From Phaeospirillum tilakii (GTDB taxonomy: Bacteria > Pseudomonadota > Alphaproteobacteria > Rhodospirillales > Magnetospirillaceae): a stretch of 64,000 nt of DNA. The notes under the pieces are model-generated. The model made no database searches and had not been told where the DNA came from. It was given only the letters and a program-made list of their open reading frames with translations. The translations under genes and the position numbers were made by a program. Where the stretch lies: the NCBI RefSeq assembly GCF_042683125.1, contig NZ_JBHUIY010000003.1, positions 1-64,000 on the forward strand, written 5' to 3'. Shown in pieces: positions 32,732 to 41,540 of this stretch (position 1 is the stretch's first letter; every line of letters starts with the position of its first letter).

Positions 32732-33130
32732 TCAGGCGGAGGCGGCGAACCGGACCTGGGGGCGGCGGAACAGCGGCGCCGGACCGGGCGGCGGCTCGTG
32801 GCGGCCGATATGGGCGATCCAGCGCCGGCCCAGCTCCAGCAGGGCGCGGTGATCGAGCCGCTGGCGCTGCCCGAGTCCCCAGGCCTGCTGCAACTGGCGG
32901 ACCCGGCCGAGGATGCGGTCATGCTCGCCCGGCGGATGCGGCTCGGCCGAACGGGCGAAATGGCGGGCGACGGCCCGGCCGAGGGCGTCGAGCGCCATCT
33001 CGACCACCGCGAACGGCGCCCCCACCGCGAGGGCGACGTCGAGTTCGTTGAGCAGATCCACCACCAGCCGGTGTTCGGCGTCGAGGATGCCGTCTCCGAC
33101 CGACAGGCTGCTGTCCCAGATCGCGATCAT
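32732..33130 (-). CDS. Hemerythrin-like protein with incomplete iron ligands
   Basis: A 132-residue protein with the bacteriohemerythrin outline: WDSSLSVGDGILDAEHRLVVDLLNEL at the N-terminus, a central VARHFARSAE, and LGRRWIAHIGRHE near the end. Canonical members bind O2 at a di-iron site with ligands H, HxxxE, HxxxH and HxxxxD. Here the central HFxxEE and HxxxH block is shortened (HFARSAEPHPPGEHDRI) and the last aspartate is Glu. The fold seems right but di-iron binding is doubtful. Proline-rich ending (EPPPGPAPLF). It lies 88 bp upstream of cobT; start chosen for the GGGAGG upstream. Confidence 0.7.
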   Translation of the reverse strand: MIAIWDSSLSVGDGILDAEHRLVVDLLNELDVALAVGAPFAVVEMALDALGRAVARHFARSAEPHPPGEHDRILGRVRQLQQAWGLGQRQRLDHRALLELGRRWIAHIGRHEPPPGPAPLFRRPQVRFAASA

Positions 33131-33380
33131 CGCCCCCTCCCTGGCAACTGGACGGATCCTCGACCCGTTATACCCGACTCGGCAGGGGGAGGGGAGGAAA
33201 GACCGGGCCATTCCTGGCGGTCCGGCCTGTTCTTTCGGATAGGTCTAAACGCGGCGCGGGTCCGACCGGGCACCGGTTCCCGCCGTGGCCGAAGCGCGCG
33301 CCGCCACAAGCCGGCGGCGGCGGGAGCGGCGGCGGGGACCTCCCCAACCGGTGGCGGCGGCGCGGAACGGGCGACGGGGA
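33131..33380. other. Intergenic gap of 250 bp without a recognised gene
   Basis: Between the start of the hemerythrin-like gene and the end of rlmJ. It should contain the promoter of the minus-strand hemerythrin-like gene, but no convincing -35/-10 pair, hairpin with U tract or small reading frame was recognised. Confidence 0.4.
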
Positions 33381-34235
33381 TCAGACCCGCCCGGCCGCCT
33401 CGGCGATCAGCGGCCGCACCCGGAAGCTGCCCTGGTCGGGCGCCAGCACCCCGGCCAGCCAGGGCAGCAGCTCGGCCAGCGCCGGGGCCAGCCCCCAGGG
33501 CGGGTTGACCACCAGCAGCCCGCTGCCGTTGAGGCGGAACGGGTCGGTGGCCGGGCGCAGCAGCAGTTCGACCGCCACCGTTTCCGGCCCGCCGGCGGCG
33601 GCGACCGCGTCGAGGAAGGCATCGACCGGCTCGGCCGCCTTGATCGGGTACCACACCAGCACGATCGCCTGCGGCCAGCGGCGATGGATCCGGCCGAGCG
33701 CGGTCAGCAGCCGCTCGAACTCGTCGGTGCGCTCGAACGGCGGATCGATCAGCACCAGCCCGCGCCGCTCGGGCGGCGGCAGCAGCGCCTTGACCGTCTG
33801 GTAGCCGTCGAGATGGTGGATGCCGACCCGGCGGTCGCCGGCGAAGGTCCGGCGCAGGGCGACCACGTCCTCGGGATGCAGCTCGGCCAGCGCCAGCCGG
33901 TCCTGCGGCCGCATCAGGCCGCGCACCAGCGCGGGCGAACCGGGATAATGGTCGAGCCCGCCGCCCGGATTGGCCGCCGCCAGCGCGGCGAGATAGGGGG
34001 CGAGCGCCGGCGGGGCGTCGCCGGCCCGCTCCAGCACCCGGGCGATGCCGGTCTTGAACTCGCCGGTCTTCTGCGCCGCCTCGGCCGACAGGCGGTAGGC
34101 GCCGCAGCCGGCATGGGTGTCGAGGACGAAGAACGGGGTCTCCTTGCGGGTCAGCGCGGTGACCGCCTGGGCCAGCACCGCGTGCTTGATCACGTCGGCG
34201 AAATTCCCGGCATGGTAGGCGTGACGGTAATTCAT
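33381..34235 (-). CDS. rlmJ: 23S rRNA (adenine2030-N6)-methyltransferase RlmJ
   Basis: A 284-residue SAM-dependent methyltransferase that acts on 23S rRNA A2030. It starts with the family's MNYRHAYHAGNFADVIKHAV, followed by DTHAGCGAYRL, the catalytic DPPF motif (LVLIDPPFERTDEF) and WYPIKAAEPVDAF. Length is typical. The start was placed at the conserved MNYRH; 41 upstream codons are open. It is divergent from the PAS-domain gene across a 149-bp gap that must carry both promoters. Confidence 0.95.
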   Translation of the reverse strand: MNYRHAYHAGNFADVIKHAVLAQAVTALTRKETPFFVLDTHAGCGAYRLSAEAAQKTGEFKTGIARVLERAGDAPPALAPYLAALAAANPGGGLDHYPGSPALVRGLMRPQDRLALAELHPEDVVALRRTFAGDRRVGIHHLDGYQTVKALLPPPERRGLVLIDPPFERTDEFERLLTALGRIHRRWPQAIVLVWYPIKAAEPVDAFLDAVAAAGGPETVAVELLLRPATDPFRLNGSGLLVVNPPWGLAPALAELLPWLAGVLAPDQGSFRVRPLIAEAAGRV

Positions 34236-34384
34236 GGGCGTTCGCGAAATCCTGCCTTTTTTCTGCGCGGAAGTCATAGACCCGGGGCGGGTGGGTCGTA
34301 TACAGTAAATAGGAGTTTGGTACGCAGCAGCCGCCCTTTTCGGCTTATCCCCCGTCATCCCCCCGTTTTCGACGAGAAAGCGAT

Positions 34385-34909
34385 ATGTCCCAGCAGGCTG
34401 TTCACCTGTCAGGCGTCGAAAGAACCTTCGACCGCGACCAGATCATCGTCAGCAAGACCGACCTCAAGGGCCGGATCATCTACGCCAACGAAGTGTTCAT
34501 CTCGCTGGCCGGCTACAGCGAGCGGGAATTGCTCGGTCAGCCGCACAGCATCATCCGCCATCCCGACATGCCGCGTTGCGTGTTCAAGCTGCTGTGGGAC
34601 ACAATCGAGGCTGGGCGGGAGATCTTCGCCTACGTCAAAAATCGGTCACAGAACGGTGATCATTACTGGGTGCTGGCCCATGTGACCCCGACGTTCGATT
34701 CGGCGGGGCGGATCGTCAGCTATCATTCCAATCGGCGGTCCCCCCGGCGCGAGGCGGTGGCCAAGATCGAGGCACTCTACCAAGAGCTGCTGGCAATCGA
34801 ACGGGCCGCCCCCGACCGCAAGGAGGGGATGGAGCGCGCCTTCGCGGCGCTGGTCGGCAAACTTCAAGCGGCGGGGCTGCCCTATGAAGAATTTGTGTTC
34901 ACTCTCTAG
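34385..34909 (+). CDS. Aer-like PAS-domain protein
   Basis: A 174-residue soluble protein consisting of one PAS domain (about residues 15-125): TDLKGRIIYANEVFISLAGYSERELLGQPHSIIRHPDMP and NRSQNGDHYWVLAHVTP, the pattern of the FAD-binding PAS of the aerotaxis receptor Aer. A short helical tail follows (ALYQELLAIERAAPDRKEG). Its stop codon lies 26 nt inside the downstream MCP gene. The two together look like an aerotaxis receptor split into sensor and signalling proteins. FAD binding is inferred. Confidence 0.88.
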   Translation: MSQQAVHLSGVERTFDRDQIIVSKTDLKGRIIYANEVFISLAGYSERELLGQPHSIIRHPDMPRCVFKLLWDTIEAGREIFAYVKNRSQNGDHYWVLAHVTPTFDSAGRIVSYHSNRRSPRREAVAKIEALYQELLAIERAAPDRKEGMERAFAALVGKLQAAGLPYEEFVFTL

Positions 34910-36197
34910 CGCCCGTCTCGCCCTGCTGCTGGCCGCCCTGGTGGCGGTCGGGCAGGCGGGTCTCGCCGCCGCCAACGCCCGGCCGGTCGAGGCCGCCCTG
35001 GCGCTGGTCGGGCTCGTCGCGCTGGGCGCCGGCCTGCTGTGGCTGGGCCGGACCCGCCGCTTCATCGAACGCGCCACCGGGGTGCTGGGCGACGCCGCCG
35101 CCGGCCGGCTCGACGCCCGCCTGACCGGCCTCAGCGAGGGCGGCACGATCGGCACGCTCGAAATCTCGATCAACCGCCTGCTCGACCTGACCGAGGTGTT
35201 CACCAAGGAAGCCGACGCGGCGATGGCGATGACCGCCGAGGGGCGCTATTTCCGCCAGATCCTGACCGAGGGGATGGTCGGCGAGTTCGGCGACCATGCC
35301 CGGCTGATCAACCGCGCCCTGGCCGAGATGGAGCGGCGCTCGCACGATTTCACCCGCGAAGCGACCTCGGTCGGCGACAGCATCAAGCAGGTCACCAACG
35401 TGGTGGCGGCGACCGCGACCCAGCTTGAGGCCACCGCTCGGCAGATGAGCCAGATCGCCACCCGCACCAGCGAGCAGTCGAGCACGGTGTCGGGCGCCGC
35501 CAACAACGCCTCGCGCCATGTCGAGGAGGTCGCCGCCGCCGCCGAGCAGGTCTCGGCCGCGATCCGCGACGTCTCGCTCCGGATCCAGCATTCCGCCCGC
35601 ACCGCCCAGGAGACGATGCAGGTCGCCGGCACCACCGACGCCGCGATCAACGGTCTGGCCGAGGCGGCGCAGAAGATCGGCGAGGTGGTCGATCTGATCA
35701 ACGACATCGCGGCGCAAACCAACCTGCTGGCGTTGAACGCCACGATCGAGGCGGCGCGGGCCGGCGAGGCCGGCAAAGGCTTCGCGGTGGTCGCCAACGA
35801 GGTCAAGCATCTCGCCAACCAGACCGCGCGGGCCACCGAGGAGATTTCCGGCCAGATCGGCGGGATGCGCGACGCCACCCGGCAGGCGGTCGAAGCGGTG
35901 CGGGCGATCGCCGGCAAGATCCACGACATCAACGAGGAATCGACCGGCATCGCCGCCTCGACCGAGCAGCAGAGCGCGGCGGTGGCGACGATGAGCGGCT
36001 CGATCCGCACCGTCGCCAGCGACGTCCAGACCGTCGCCTCGACCATCGCCGAGGTCGCCGACACCGCCGGGGTCGCCACCGACGCCGCCGGACAGGTGCT
36101 GGCGGCGGCGGGCGACCTCGCCGCCCGCACCGTCGGGATGAACCAGGACATCGACGCCTTCGTCACCCGGGTCTGCTCCGGCCTGCGCCGGAGCTGA
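34884..36197 (+). CDS. Methyl-accepting chemotaxis protein without periplasmic sensor domain
   Basis: A 437-residue MCP. Two close hydrophobic segments near the N-terminus (LALLLAALVAVGQAGLAAAN and ALALVGLVALGAGLLWLG, residues about 10-55) are joined by only a few residues, so there is no sizeable periplasmic domain. A HAMP-like region and a second helical linker follow, then the MCP signalling domain with its hairpin tip DIAAQTNLLALNATIEAARAG. It overlaps the PAS gene by 26 bp, so sensing is probably supplied by that protein, giving the architecture of Aer in two pieces. It signals through CheW/CheA, not in this window. Confidence 0.92.
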   Translation: MKNLCSLSSARLALLLAALVAVGQAGLAAANARPVEAALALVGLVALGAGLLWLGRTRRFIERATGVLGDAAAGRLDARLTGLSEGGTIGTLEISINRLLDLTEVFTKEADAAMAMTAEGRYFRQILTEGMVGEFGDHARLINRALAEMERRSHDFTREATSVGDSIKQVTNVVAATATQLEATARQMSQIATRTSEQSSTVSGAANNASRHVEEVAAAAEQVSAAIRDVSLRIQHSARTAQETMQVAGTTDAAINGLAEAAQKIGEVVDLINDIAAQTNLLALNATIEAARAGEAGKGFAVVANEVKHLANQTARATEEISGQIGGMRDATRQAVEAVRAIAGKIHDINEESTGIAASTEQQSAAVATMSGSIRTVASDVQTVASTIAEVADTAGVATDAAGQVLAAAGDLAARTVGMNQDIDAFVTRVCSGLRRS

Positions 36198-36339
36198 CGC
36201 CCGGAACCGAACCGACGGCGGCCTCACGGCGCAGTGGTGCCGTCCGGGCGGGCTGTGGCATGGTGCGGGCCCCGCTGCCCCCGATCCGGTGTGACGCCAT
36301 GGTCACGGCCCGTGCCGTTCTTTTCCGCCGCTTGCCGCG

Positions 36340-36756
36340 ATGAAGCTTCAGCTCGCCACCCGGCACGCCTTGTTCGCCATCCTCGAACTGGCCGCCGTCC
36401 CGGACCAGCAGACCACGGCGACCGCCATCGCCGACAAATACGGTCTGTCGTCCCACCACCTCGCCAAGGTGCTGCGCACCCTCGGCCGCCACGGCATGGT
36501 CGAGGCCTCGCGCGGGATCGGCGGCGGCTATCGTTTCGCCGGCAATGCCCGCCGGCTGACCCTGCTCGACATCATCGCGATCTTCGAGCCGGTCGGCGCG
36601 GCGAGCACCGCCGGCGAACCGGGCGAACATACCCGCGAGGGGCAGGCGCTGCGGCTGGTGTTCGGCGAAATCGACGACGCCGCCCGCGCCACCCTCGCCT
36701 CGATCACCGTCGAGACCATGCTGAAGCTGATCAGACGCGCGGGCACCGCCCGCTGA
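36340..36756 (+). CDS. Rrf2-family transcriptional regulator lacking cysteines
   Basis: A 138-residue Rrf2 protein: winged helix-turn-helix (LATRHALFAILELAA, TATAIADKYGLSSHHLAKVLRTLGRHGMVEASRGIGGGYRF) followed by the dimerisation helix. IscR and NsrR use three cysteines for an Fe-S cluster, but this sequence contains no cysteine at all, so it should belong to the cluster-free Rrf2 group. No iron-sulfur, nitric-oxide or cysteine-metabolism gene is adjacent, so the targets are unknown. It is convergent with dnaE2. Confidence 0.88.
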   Translation: MKLQLATRHALFAILELAAVPDQQTTATAIADKYGLSSHHLAKVLRTLGRHGMVEASRGIGGGYRFAGNARRLTLLDIIAIFEPVGAASTAGEPGEHTREGQALRLVFGEIDDAARATLASITVETMLKLIRRAGTAR

Positions 36757-36767
36757 CCCGCCCTTCC

Positions 36768-36853
36768 CGCTTGGGCGAGGGTGTATCCCGCGCGAAGACC
36801 AAGGAACGGGTTCCAAGGGCCTTCGGCCCTTGGCGGGTGCGGGCAGAGCCCGC
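36768..36853. repeat. Dispersed hairpin repeat, right half only
   Basis: Linker sequence like that of the full element (CTTGGGCGAGGGTG, CCCGCGCGAAG), then CCAAGGGCC/GGCCCTTGG (36813-36833, loop TTC) and GCGGGC/GCCCGC (36839-36853, loop AGA). The left half is absent. It fills the gap between the convergent stop codons of the Rrf2 gene and dnaE2. Confidence 0.8.
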
Positions 36854-36867
36854 GAAAAGTACCTTTC

Positions 36868-39800
36868 TCAATGAAAATCGCGGGACACCGGGATGAAAGC
36901 CGGGCCGTCGCGGGCGAGGCGGTCGAGGTCGGCCGACAGGTCGGTCAGCGACTCGGCGATCAGGTGGGTGACGCCCTCCTCGCTCTGCACCCGGCCGCGC
37001 ACGGCGAGGCAGCGGGCGGACAGCACCAGCGGACGCGCCGCCTCGAACAGGGCCGGCCACACCACGATGTTGGCGAAGGCGGTTTCGTCCTCCAGGGTCA
37101 GGAACACCACCCCTGCGGCGGTGCCGGGGCGCTGGCGGGTCAGCACCAGCCCGGCCACCGTCGCCCGGCCGCGCCGGCCGGGCAGCGCGGCGGCGGGGAT
37201 CAGGCCGGGCAGCGTCAGCGCCGGGCGCAGCAGGGCCAGCGGGTGGCAGCGCAGCGACAGGCTCAGGCTGGCGTAATCGGCCGCCACCTCCTCGCCGGGG
37301 GCGGCCTCGGGCAAGCGGACGGGCGGCTCGGCCGGCTCCAGCCCGGCCAGCAAGGGCGGCGGGGCGGCGCAGGCGGCGCGCACCGCCCACAACGCCGCCC
37401 GCCGCGACAGGCCGAGCGAGGCGAAGGCGTCGGCCCGGGCCAGGGCTTCCAGCGGCTCGGGGCCGAGGGCGGCGCGTTCGGCCAGCGCCTGCGGCGAGGC
37501 ATAGCCCCCGGCGCGGTGGCGGAGCAGGCGGCGGGCGGCGGCCTCGCTCAAACCGTGGATCTGGCGCAGGCCGAGCCGCAGCGCCGGGCCGGGCGGCTCC
37601 AGGGTGCAGTCCCAGGCGCTGGCATTGATGTCGGCGGGAAGGATCGCCACCCCGTGGGCGGCGGCGTCGCGGACGATCTGGGCCGGGGCGTGGAAGCCCA
37701 TCGGCTGGCTGTTGAGCAGGGCGCAGGCGAACGCCGCCGGGTAATGGCATTTCAGCCAGGCCGAGACATAGGCGAGCTGGGCGAAGGCGGCGGCGTGGCT
37801 TTCCGGGAAGCCGTATTCGGCGAAGCCCTCGATCTGGCGGAACACCCGCTCGGCGAAATCGGCGGCATAGCCGCGTGCCACCATCCCGGCCACCAGCTTG
37901 TCGCGGAACGCCGCCACCTGCCCGGTGCGGCGGAAGCTGGCCATCGAGCGGCGCAGCCGGTCGGCCTCGGCCGGGGTGAAGCCGGCGGCGACGATGGCGA
38001 TCCGCATCACCTGTTCCTGGAACAGCGGCACCCCCAGGGTGCGGTGCAGCACGGCGCGCAGTTCGGGCGAGGGATAGTCCACCGCCTCCCTGCCGGCGCG
38101 GCGGCGCAGATAGGGATGGACCATCTCGCCCTGGATCGGGCCGGGGCGGACGATCGCCACCTCGATCACCAGATCGTAGAAGCAGGCCGGGCGCAGCCGG
38201 GGCAGCATCGCCATCTGCGCCCGGCTTTCGACCTGGAACACCCCGATCGCATCGGCCCGGCCCAGCATGCGGTAGACCGCCGGATCCTCGGCCGGCACCG
38301 TCGCCAGGGTCACCTTCCGGCGGTGATGGGTCTCCAGCAGGGCGAAGGCGCGGCGGACGCAGCTCAGCATGCCGAGCGCCAGCACATCGACCTTCATCAG
38401 GCCGAGGGCGTCGATGTCGTCCTTGTCCCATTCGATCACGGTGCGGTCGGCCATCCGCGCGTTCTCGATCGGCACCAGCTCGTCGAGGCGGTCGCGGCAG
38501 ATCACGAAGCCGCCGACATGCTGCGACAGATGGCGGGGAAAGCCGATCAGCTCGGCGGCCAGGGCCAGGGTGCGGGCCAGCAGCGGCTGGTCGGGATCGA
38601 GCCCGAGCGCCCGCACCTGCGCCGGATCGGGAACCTCGCGGCCCGAGCCCCAACGGGCACGGGCCAGGGCGCCGACCACGTCGTCGGACAGGCCGAGCGC
38701 CTTGCCGACATCGCGCAGCGCCGAACGGGCGCGGGTGCGGATCACCGTCGCGGTCAGCGCGGCATGGTCGCGGCCATAGCGGGCATAGAGGTACTGGATC
38801 ACCTCCTCGCGCCGCTCATGCTCGAAATCGACGTCGATGTCGGGCGGCTCGTCGCGGGCGTCGGAGATGAAGCGGGCGAACAGCAGGTCGAACCTGGCCG
38901 GATCGACATGGGTGATGAACAGGCAGAAGCACACCGCCGAATTGGCCGCCGAGCCCCGCCCCTGGCACAGGATGCCGTGGCGGCGGGCGAAGCCGACCAG
39001 ATCGTGGACGGTGAGGAAATAGGGGGCGTAATCCTTGCGCCCGATCAGATCGAGTTCGTCGGCCAGCGCCGCCGCCACCTTGGCCGGCACCCCGTCGGGA
39101 TAGCGTCGCGCCGCCCCCGCGCCCACCAGCCGCTCCAGCCGCTGGTGCGGGGTCAGCCCGTCGCCGCACTCCTCGGCCGGATAGGCGTAACGCAGCTCGT
39201 CGAGCGAAAACCGGCTGCGCGCGACGATGACGAGGCTGTTGGCCAGCGCCTCGGGCCAGGGAGCGAACAGCCGGGCCATCTCCGCCGGGGATTTGAGATG
39301 GCGCTCGGCATTGGCCTCCAGCCGCCAGCCGGCCTCGTCCACCCGGCAGCCCAGCCGCAGCGCGGTCAGCACGTCCTGCAACGGCCGGCGGGCGGGATGG
39401 TGGTAGAGCACGTCGTTGACCGCGACCAGCGGCGTGCCGCAGACCCGGGCCAGGTCGGCCAGCCGGCCGATCCGGCGCCGGTCGTCGCCGTCGAGCCGGG
39501 CCCGCGCCGCCAGGAACACCCGCCCCGGCGCCCGCGCCGCCCAGTCGGCCGCCTCGGCGGCGAAGGCGGCGTCGGGCCGCTCCGGCGGCAGCAGGATCAG
39601 ACTCTGCCCCTCGGACGCGGCGAGCAGATCGGCCCGCGTCAGCCGACAGGATCCCTTGCCGGCGCGGCGGCGGCCGAGGGTCAGCAGCCGGGTCAGCCGG
39701 GCATAGGCGGCACGGTCAGTGGGATAGCACAGCAGCGCCGCCCCATCGGCGGGATCGAGCCGCGCCCCCACCACCAGCCGGAGCCCGGCCTGCCGCGCCG

Positions 39801-40068
39801 CGACATGGGCGCGGACGATGCCGGCCAGCGAGGCGTGATCGGCCAGCCCCAGCGCGGCGAGGCCGAGCGAAGCCGCCTGAAGCACCAGTTCCTCGGGATC
39901 CGACGCGCCGTGGCGGAAGCTGAAATTGCTGACCGCCTGAAGCTCGGCATAGGCGGGCGCCGCCCGCACCCGGCCGGGGCAAGGCCCCGGCCCCCCTTCC
40001 TTTCGATCAGGGGTGGGTCCGGGAGGCTCCGCCTCCCGCTCGGGGCGCGGGGCGGACGCCCCGCTCAT
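36868..40068 (-). CDS. dnaE2: Error-prone DNA polymerase DnaE2 (ImuC)
   Basis: A 1066-residue C-family DNA polymerase that carries out SOS mutagenesis with ImuA and ImuB. It has the PHP domain (FSFRHGASDPEELV onwards), the polymerase catalytic motif PPDIDVDFEHERR (Asp410, Asp412), CQGRGSAANSAVC and a C-terminal OB region; the DnaE1-type beta-clamp tail is not obvious. The ATG overlaps the imuB stop (ATGA). Homologues begin near YAELQAVSNFSF, so the first 38 residues (many Pro, Gly, Arg) are an unusual extension encoded by palindromic GC repeats; a GTG at Val34 is an alternative start. Confidence 0.95.
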   Translation of the reverse strand: MSGASAPRPEREAEPPGPTPDRKEGGPGPCPGRVRAAPAYAELQAVSNFSFRHGASDPEELVLQAASLGLAALGLADHASLAGIVRAHVAARQAGLRLVVGARLDPADGAALLCYPTDRAAYARLTRLLTLGRRRAGKGSCRLTRADLLAASEGQSLILLPPERPDAAFAAEAADWAARAPGRVFLAARARLDGDDRRRIGRLADLARVCGTPLVAVNDVLYHHPARRPLQDVLTALRLGCRVDEAGWRLEANAERHLKSPAEMARLFAPWPEALANSLVIVARSRFSLDELRYAYPAEECGDGLTPHQRLERLVGAGAARRYPDGVPAKVAAALADELDLIGRKDYAPYFLTVHDLVGFARRHGILCQGRGSAANSAVCFCLFITHVDPARFDLLFARFISDARDEPPDIDVDFEHERREEVIQYLYARYGRDHAALTATVIRTRARSALRDVGKALGLSDDVVGALARARWGSGREVPDPAQVRALGLDPDQPLLARTLALAAELIGFPRHLSQHVGGFVICRDRLDELVPIENARMADRTVIEWDKDDIDALGLMKVDVLALGMLSCVRRAFALLETHHRRKVTLATVPAEDPAVYRMLGRADAIGVFQVESRAQMAMLPRLRPACFYDLVIEVAIVRPGPIQGEMVHPYLRRRAGREAVDYPSPELRAVLHRTLGVPLFQEQVMRIAIVAAGFTPAEADRLRRSMASFRRTGQVAAFRDKLVAGMVARGYAADFAERVFRQIEGFAEYGFPESHAAAFAQLAYVSAWLKCHYPAAFACALLNSQPMGFHAPAQIVRDAAAHGVAILPADINASAWDCTLEPPGPALRLGLRQIHGLSEAAARRLLRHRAGGYASPQALAERAALGPEPLEALARADAFASLGLSRRAALWAVRAACAAPPPLLAGLEPAEPPVRLPEAAPGEEVAADYASLSLSLRCHPLALLRPALTLPGLIPAAALPGRRGRATVAGLVLTRQRPGTAAGVVFLTLEDETAFANIVVWPALFEAARPLVLSARCLAVRGRVQSEEGVTHLIAESLTDLSADLDRLARDGPAFIPVSRDFH
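39970..40062. repeat. Palindromic GC repeats inside the 5' end of dnaE2
   Basis: Three perfect stems lie in the first ~33 codons of dnaE2: CCGGGGC/GCCCCGG with loop AAG, GGGAGGC/GCCTCCC with loop TCC, and GCGGGGC/GCCCCGC with loop GGAC. The same stem types occur in the intergenic clusters at 906-947 and 44806-44927, so this looks like an intergenic repeat that became coding sequence. Confidence 0.65.
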
Positions 40069-41540
40069 GGGAACAGCCCGTGCAGATACCAGCCGCGCTC
40101 CCCGGCCTGGAACAGCCAGAACCGGGCGCCGCCTTCGTCCTCGACCAGATAATAATCCCGCGCCGGACCGGGCCGGCGCCACCATTCGTCGGCGATGCGC
40201 TCGACCCCCTCGGCCCGCGCCAGCCGATGGGTGCGCCGCCGCCAGCGGAACGCGGCGGGAGGAGAGCCGACCACCTCGACCGGCTCGGGCCGCGCCAGCA
40301 GCCGCACCGGCCGGCGGCCGGACGGCCAGCCCCCGGCCACGGCGGCGGCCGGCGCCACCGCCGCCACCGCCCGTTCCGGCAAATGGCTCGGCCGGGGCGC
40401 CGGCCGGGCGATGCGGTCGAAGCCGAAGCGGTTGCCGAGGGCATCGACCAGCCGGCCGAGGGCGTCGGTACAGGTCTCCTCGGGCGGACGGTCGAGCGCG
40501 CTCTGGGCCGGATCGAGCGGGGCCAGCCCGTCCGGGGTCAGGATCACCGCCTCGATGCCGAACCCCGGATCGAGCCGGGGCAGGGCTTCGGCCAGCAGGC
40601 GCCGCAGCGGCCCCGGGGCGCGCGTCGGCCGGCCGGTGCCGACCGCCACCGCCGGACGGGTTCCGTCCACCCGCCACGCCGTCACCGTCAGCTGGCGCAG
40701 GCCGAGCCCGTCCGCCTCCAGCCGGCGGCACAGCCGTTCAAGCAGCCGCCGCACCGCCTCGGCCAGGTCCTCGGGCCGGCCGAGCGGCTCGGCGAAACGG
40801 GCGCCGACCCGGCGGTCGGGCGCGGCCCGGCGCGGCGACAGCGGCTCGGGCAGGGACCCGAAGGCCTGATCGAGCCGCCGGACCGGCTCGGGGCCGAACC
40901 GCGCCACCAGCCCGGCGCGCGGCAACGCGACGAGATCGCCGATCCGGCGCAGGCCGAGCCGGGCCAGGGCGGCGACGGTGTCGGGATCGAGCCGCAGCGC
41001 CGCCAGCGGCAGCGGCGCCAGCGCGGCGCGCTGGCCGCCGGGCGGCAGGCAGGGCGCGGCCGGATCGCCGAAGCGGGCCCAGGCCCAGGCGGCGCCGGGG
41101 GTGTCGGCCAGGGCGGCGCGGGCGCTGTAGCCCTCGGCCGCCAGCCCGGCGACCAAAGCGGCCAGCAATTCCGCCTCGCCGCCGAACAGATCGGCGCAGC
41201 CGCTGACGTCGAGCCACAGCCCGTCCCCCGGCGGGGTCGGATCGGGCGCGGCCCACGGGGTGAAGGAATCGCACCAGCCGGCGAGGCGGTCGCGCTCGGC
41301 GGCATCGGCGGCCGGATCGGCCGGGGCGAGACGCAGCCCCGGCAGCATCGCCCGGGCATCGGCAACCACCAGACCGGGCCGCAGCCCCGCCCGCGCCGCC
41401 GCCGCGCCGACCGCACTCAGCGCGCGGCGCGGGCCGGCGGCGACCAGGGCGAACGGCACCTCATCCGGCGGCGCGGCCCCGGCCCGGCGCAGCCGTTCGA
41501 CCGGCAGCCGGGGCAGCCAGACGGAGACCACCCGTTTCAT
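40065..41540 (-). CDS. imuB: ImuB, Y-family polymerase-like mutasome subunit
   Basis: A 491-residue protein with the Y-family polymerase fold (LWLDVSGCADLFGGEAELL, LARLGLRRIGDLVALPRAGLVARFG) but without the catalytic acidic residues of true Y-family enzymes; it starts MKRVVSVWLPRLPVERL instead of a DMDAFYA-type motif. ImuB is known to act as a bridge that recruits DnaE2 to the beta clamp during SOS mutagenesis. The gene overlaps imuA by 80 bp and dnaE2 by 4 bp, so all three are translated from one LexA-controlled transcript. Confidence 0.93.
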   Translation of the reverse strand: MKRVVSVWLPRLPVERLRRAGAAPPDEVPFALVAAGPRRALSAVGAAAARAGLRPGLVVADARAMLPGLRLAPADPAADAAERDRLAGWCDSFTPWAAPDPTPPGDGLWLDVSGCADLFGGEAELLAALVAGLAAEGYSARAALADTPGAAWAWARFGDPAAPCLPPGGQRAALAPLPLAALRLDPDTVAALARLGLRRIGDLVALPRAGLVARFGPEPVRRLDQAFGSLPEPLSPRRAAPDRRVGARFAEPLGRPEDLAEAVRRLLERLCRRLEADGLGLRQLTVTAWRVDGTRPAVAVGTGRPTRAPGPLRRLLAEALPRLDPGFGIEAVILTPDGLAPLDPAQSALDRPPEETCTDALGRLVDALGNRFGFDRIARPAPRPSHLPERAVAAVAPAAAVAGGWPSGRRPVRLLARPEPVEVVGSPPAAFRWRRRTHRLARAEGVERIADEWWRRPGPARDYYLVEDEGGARFWLFQAGERGWYLHGLFP

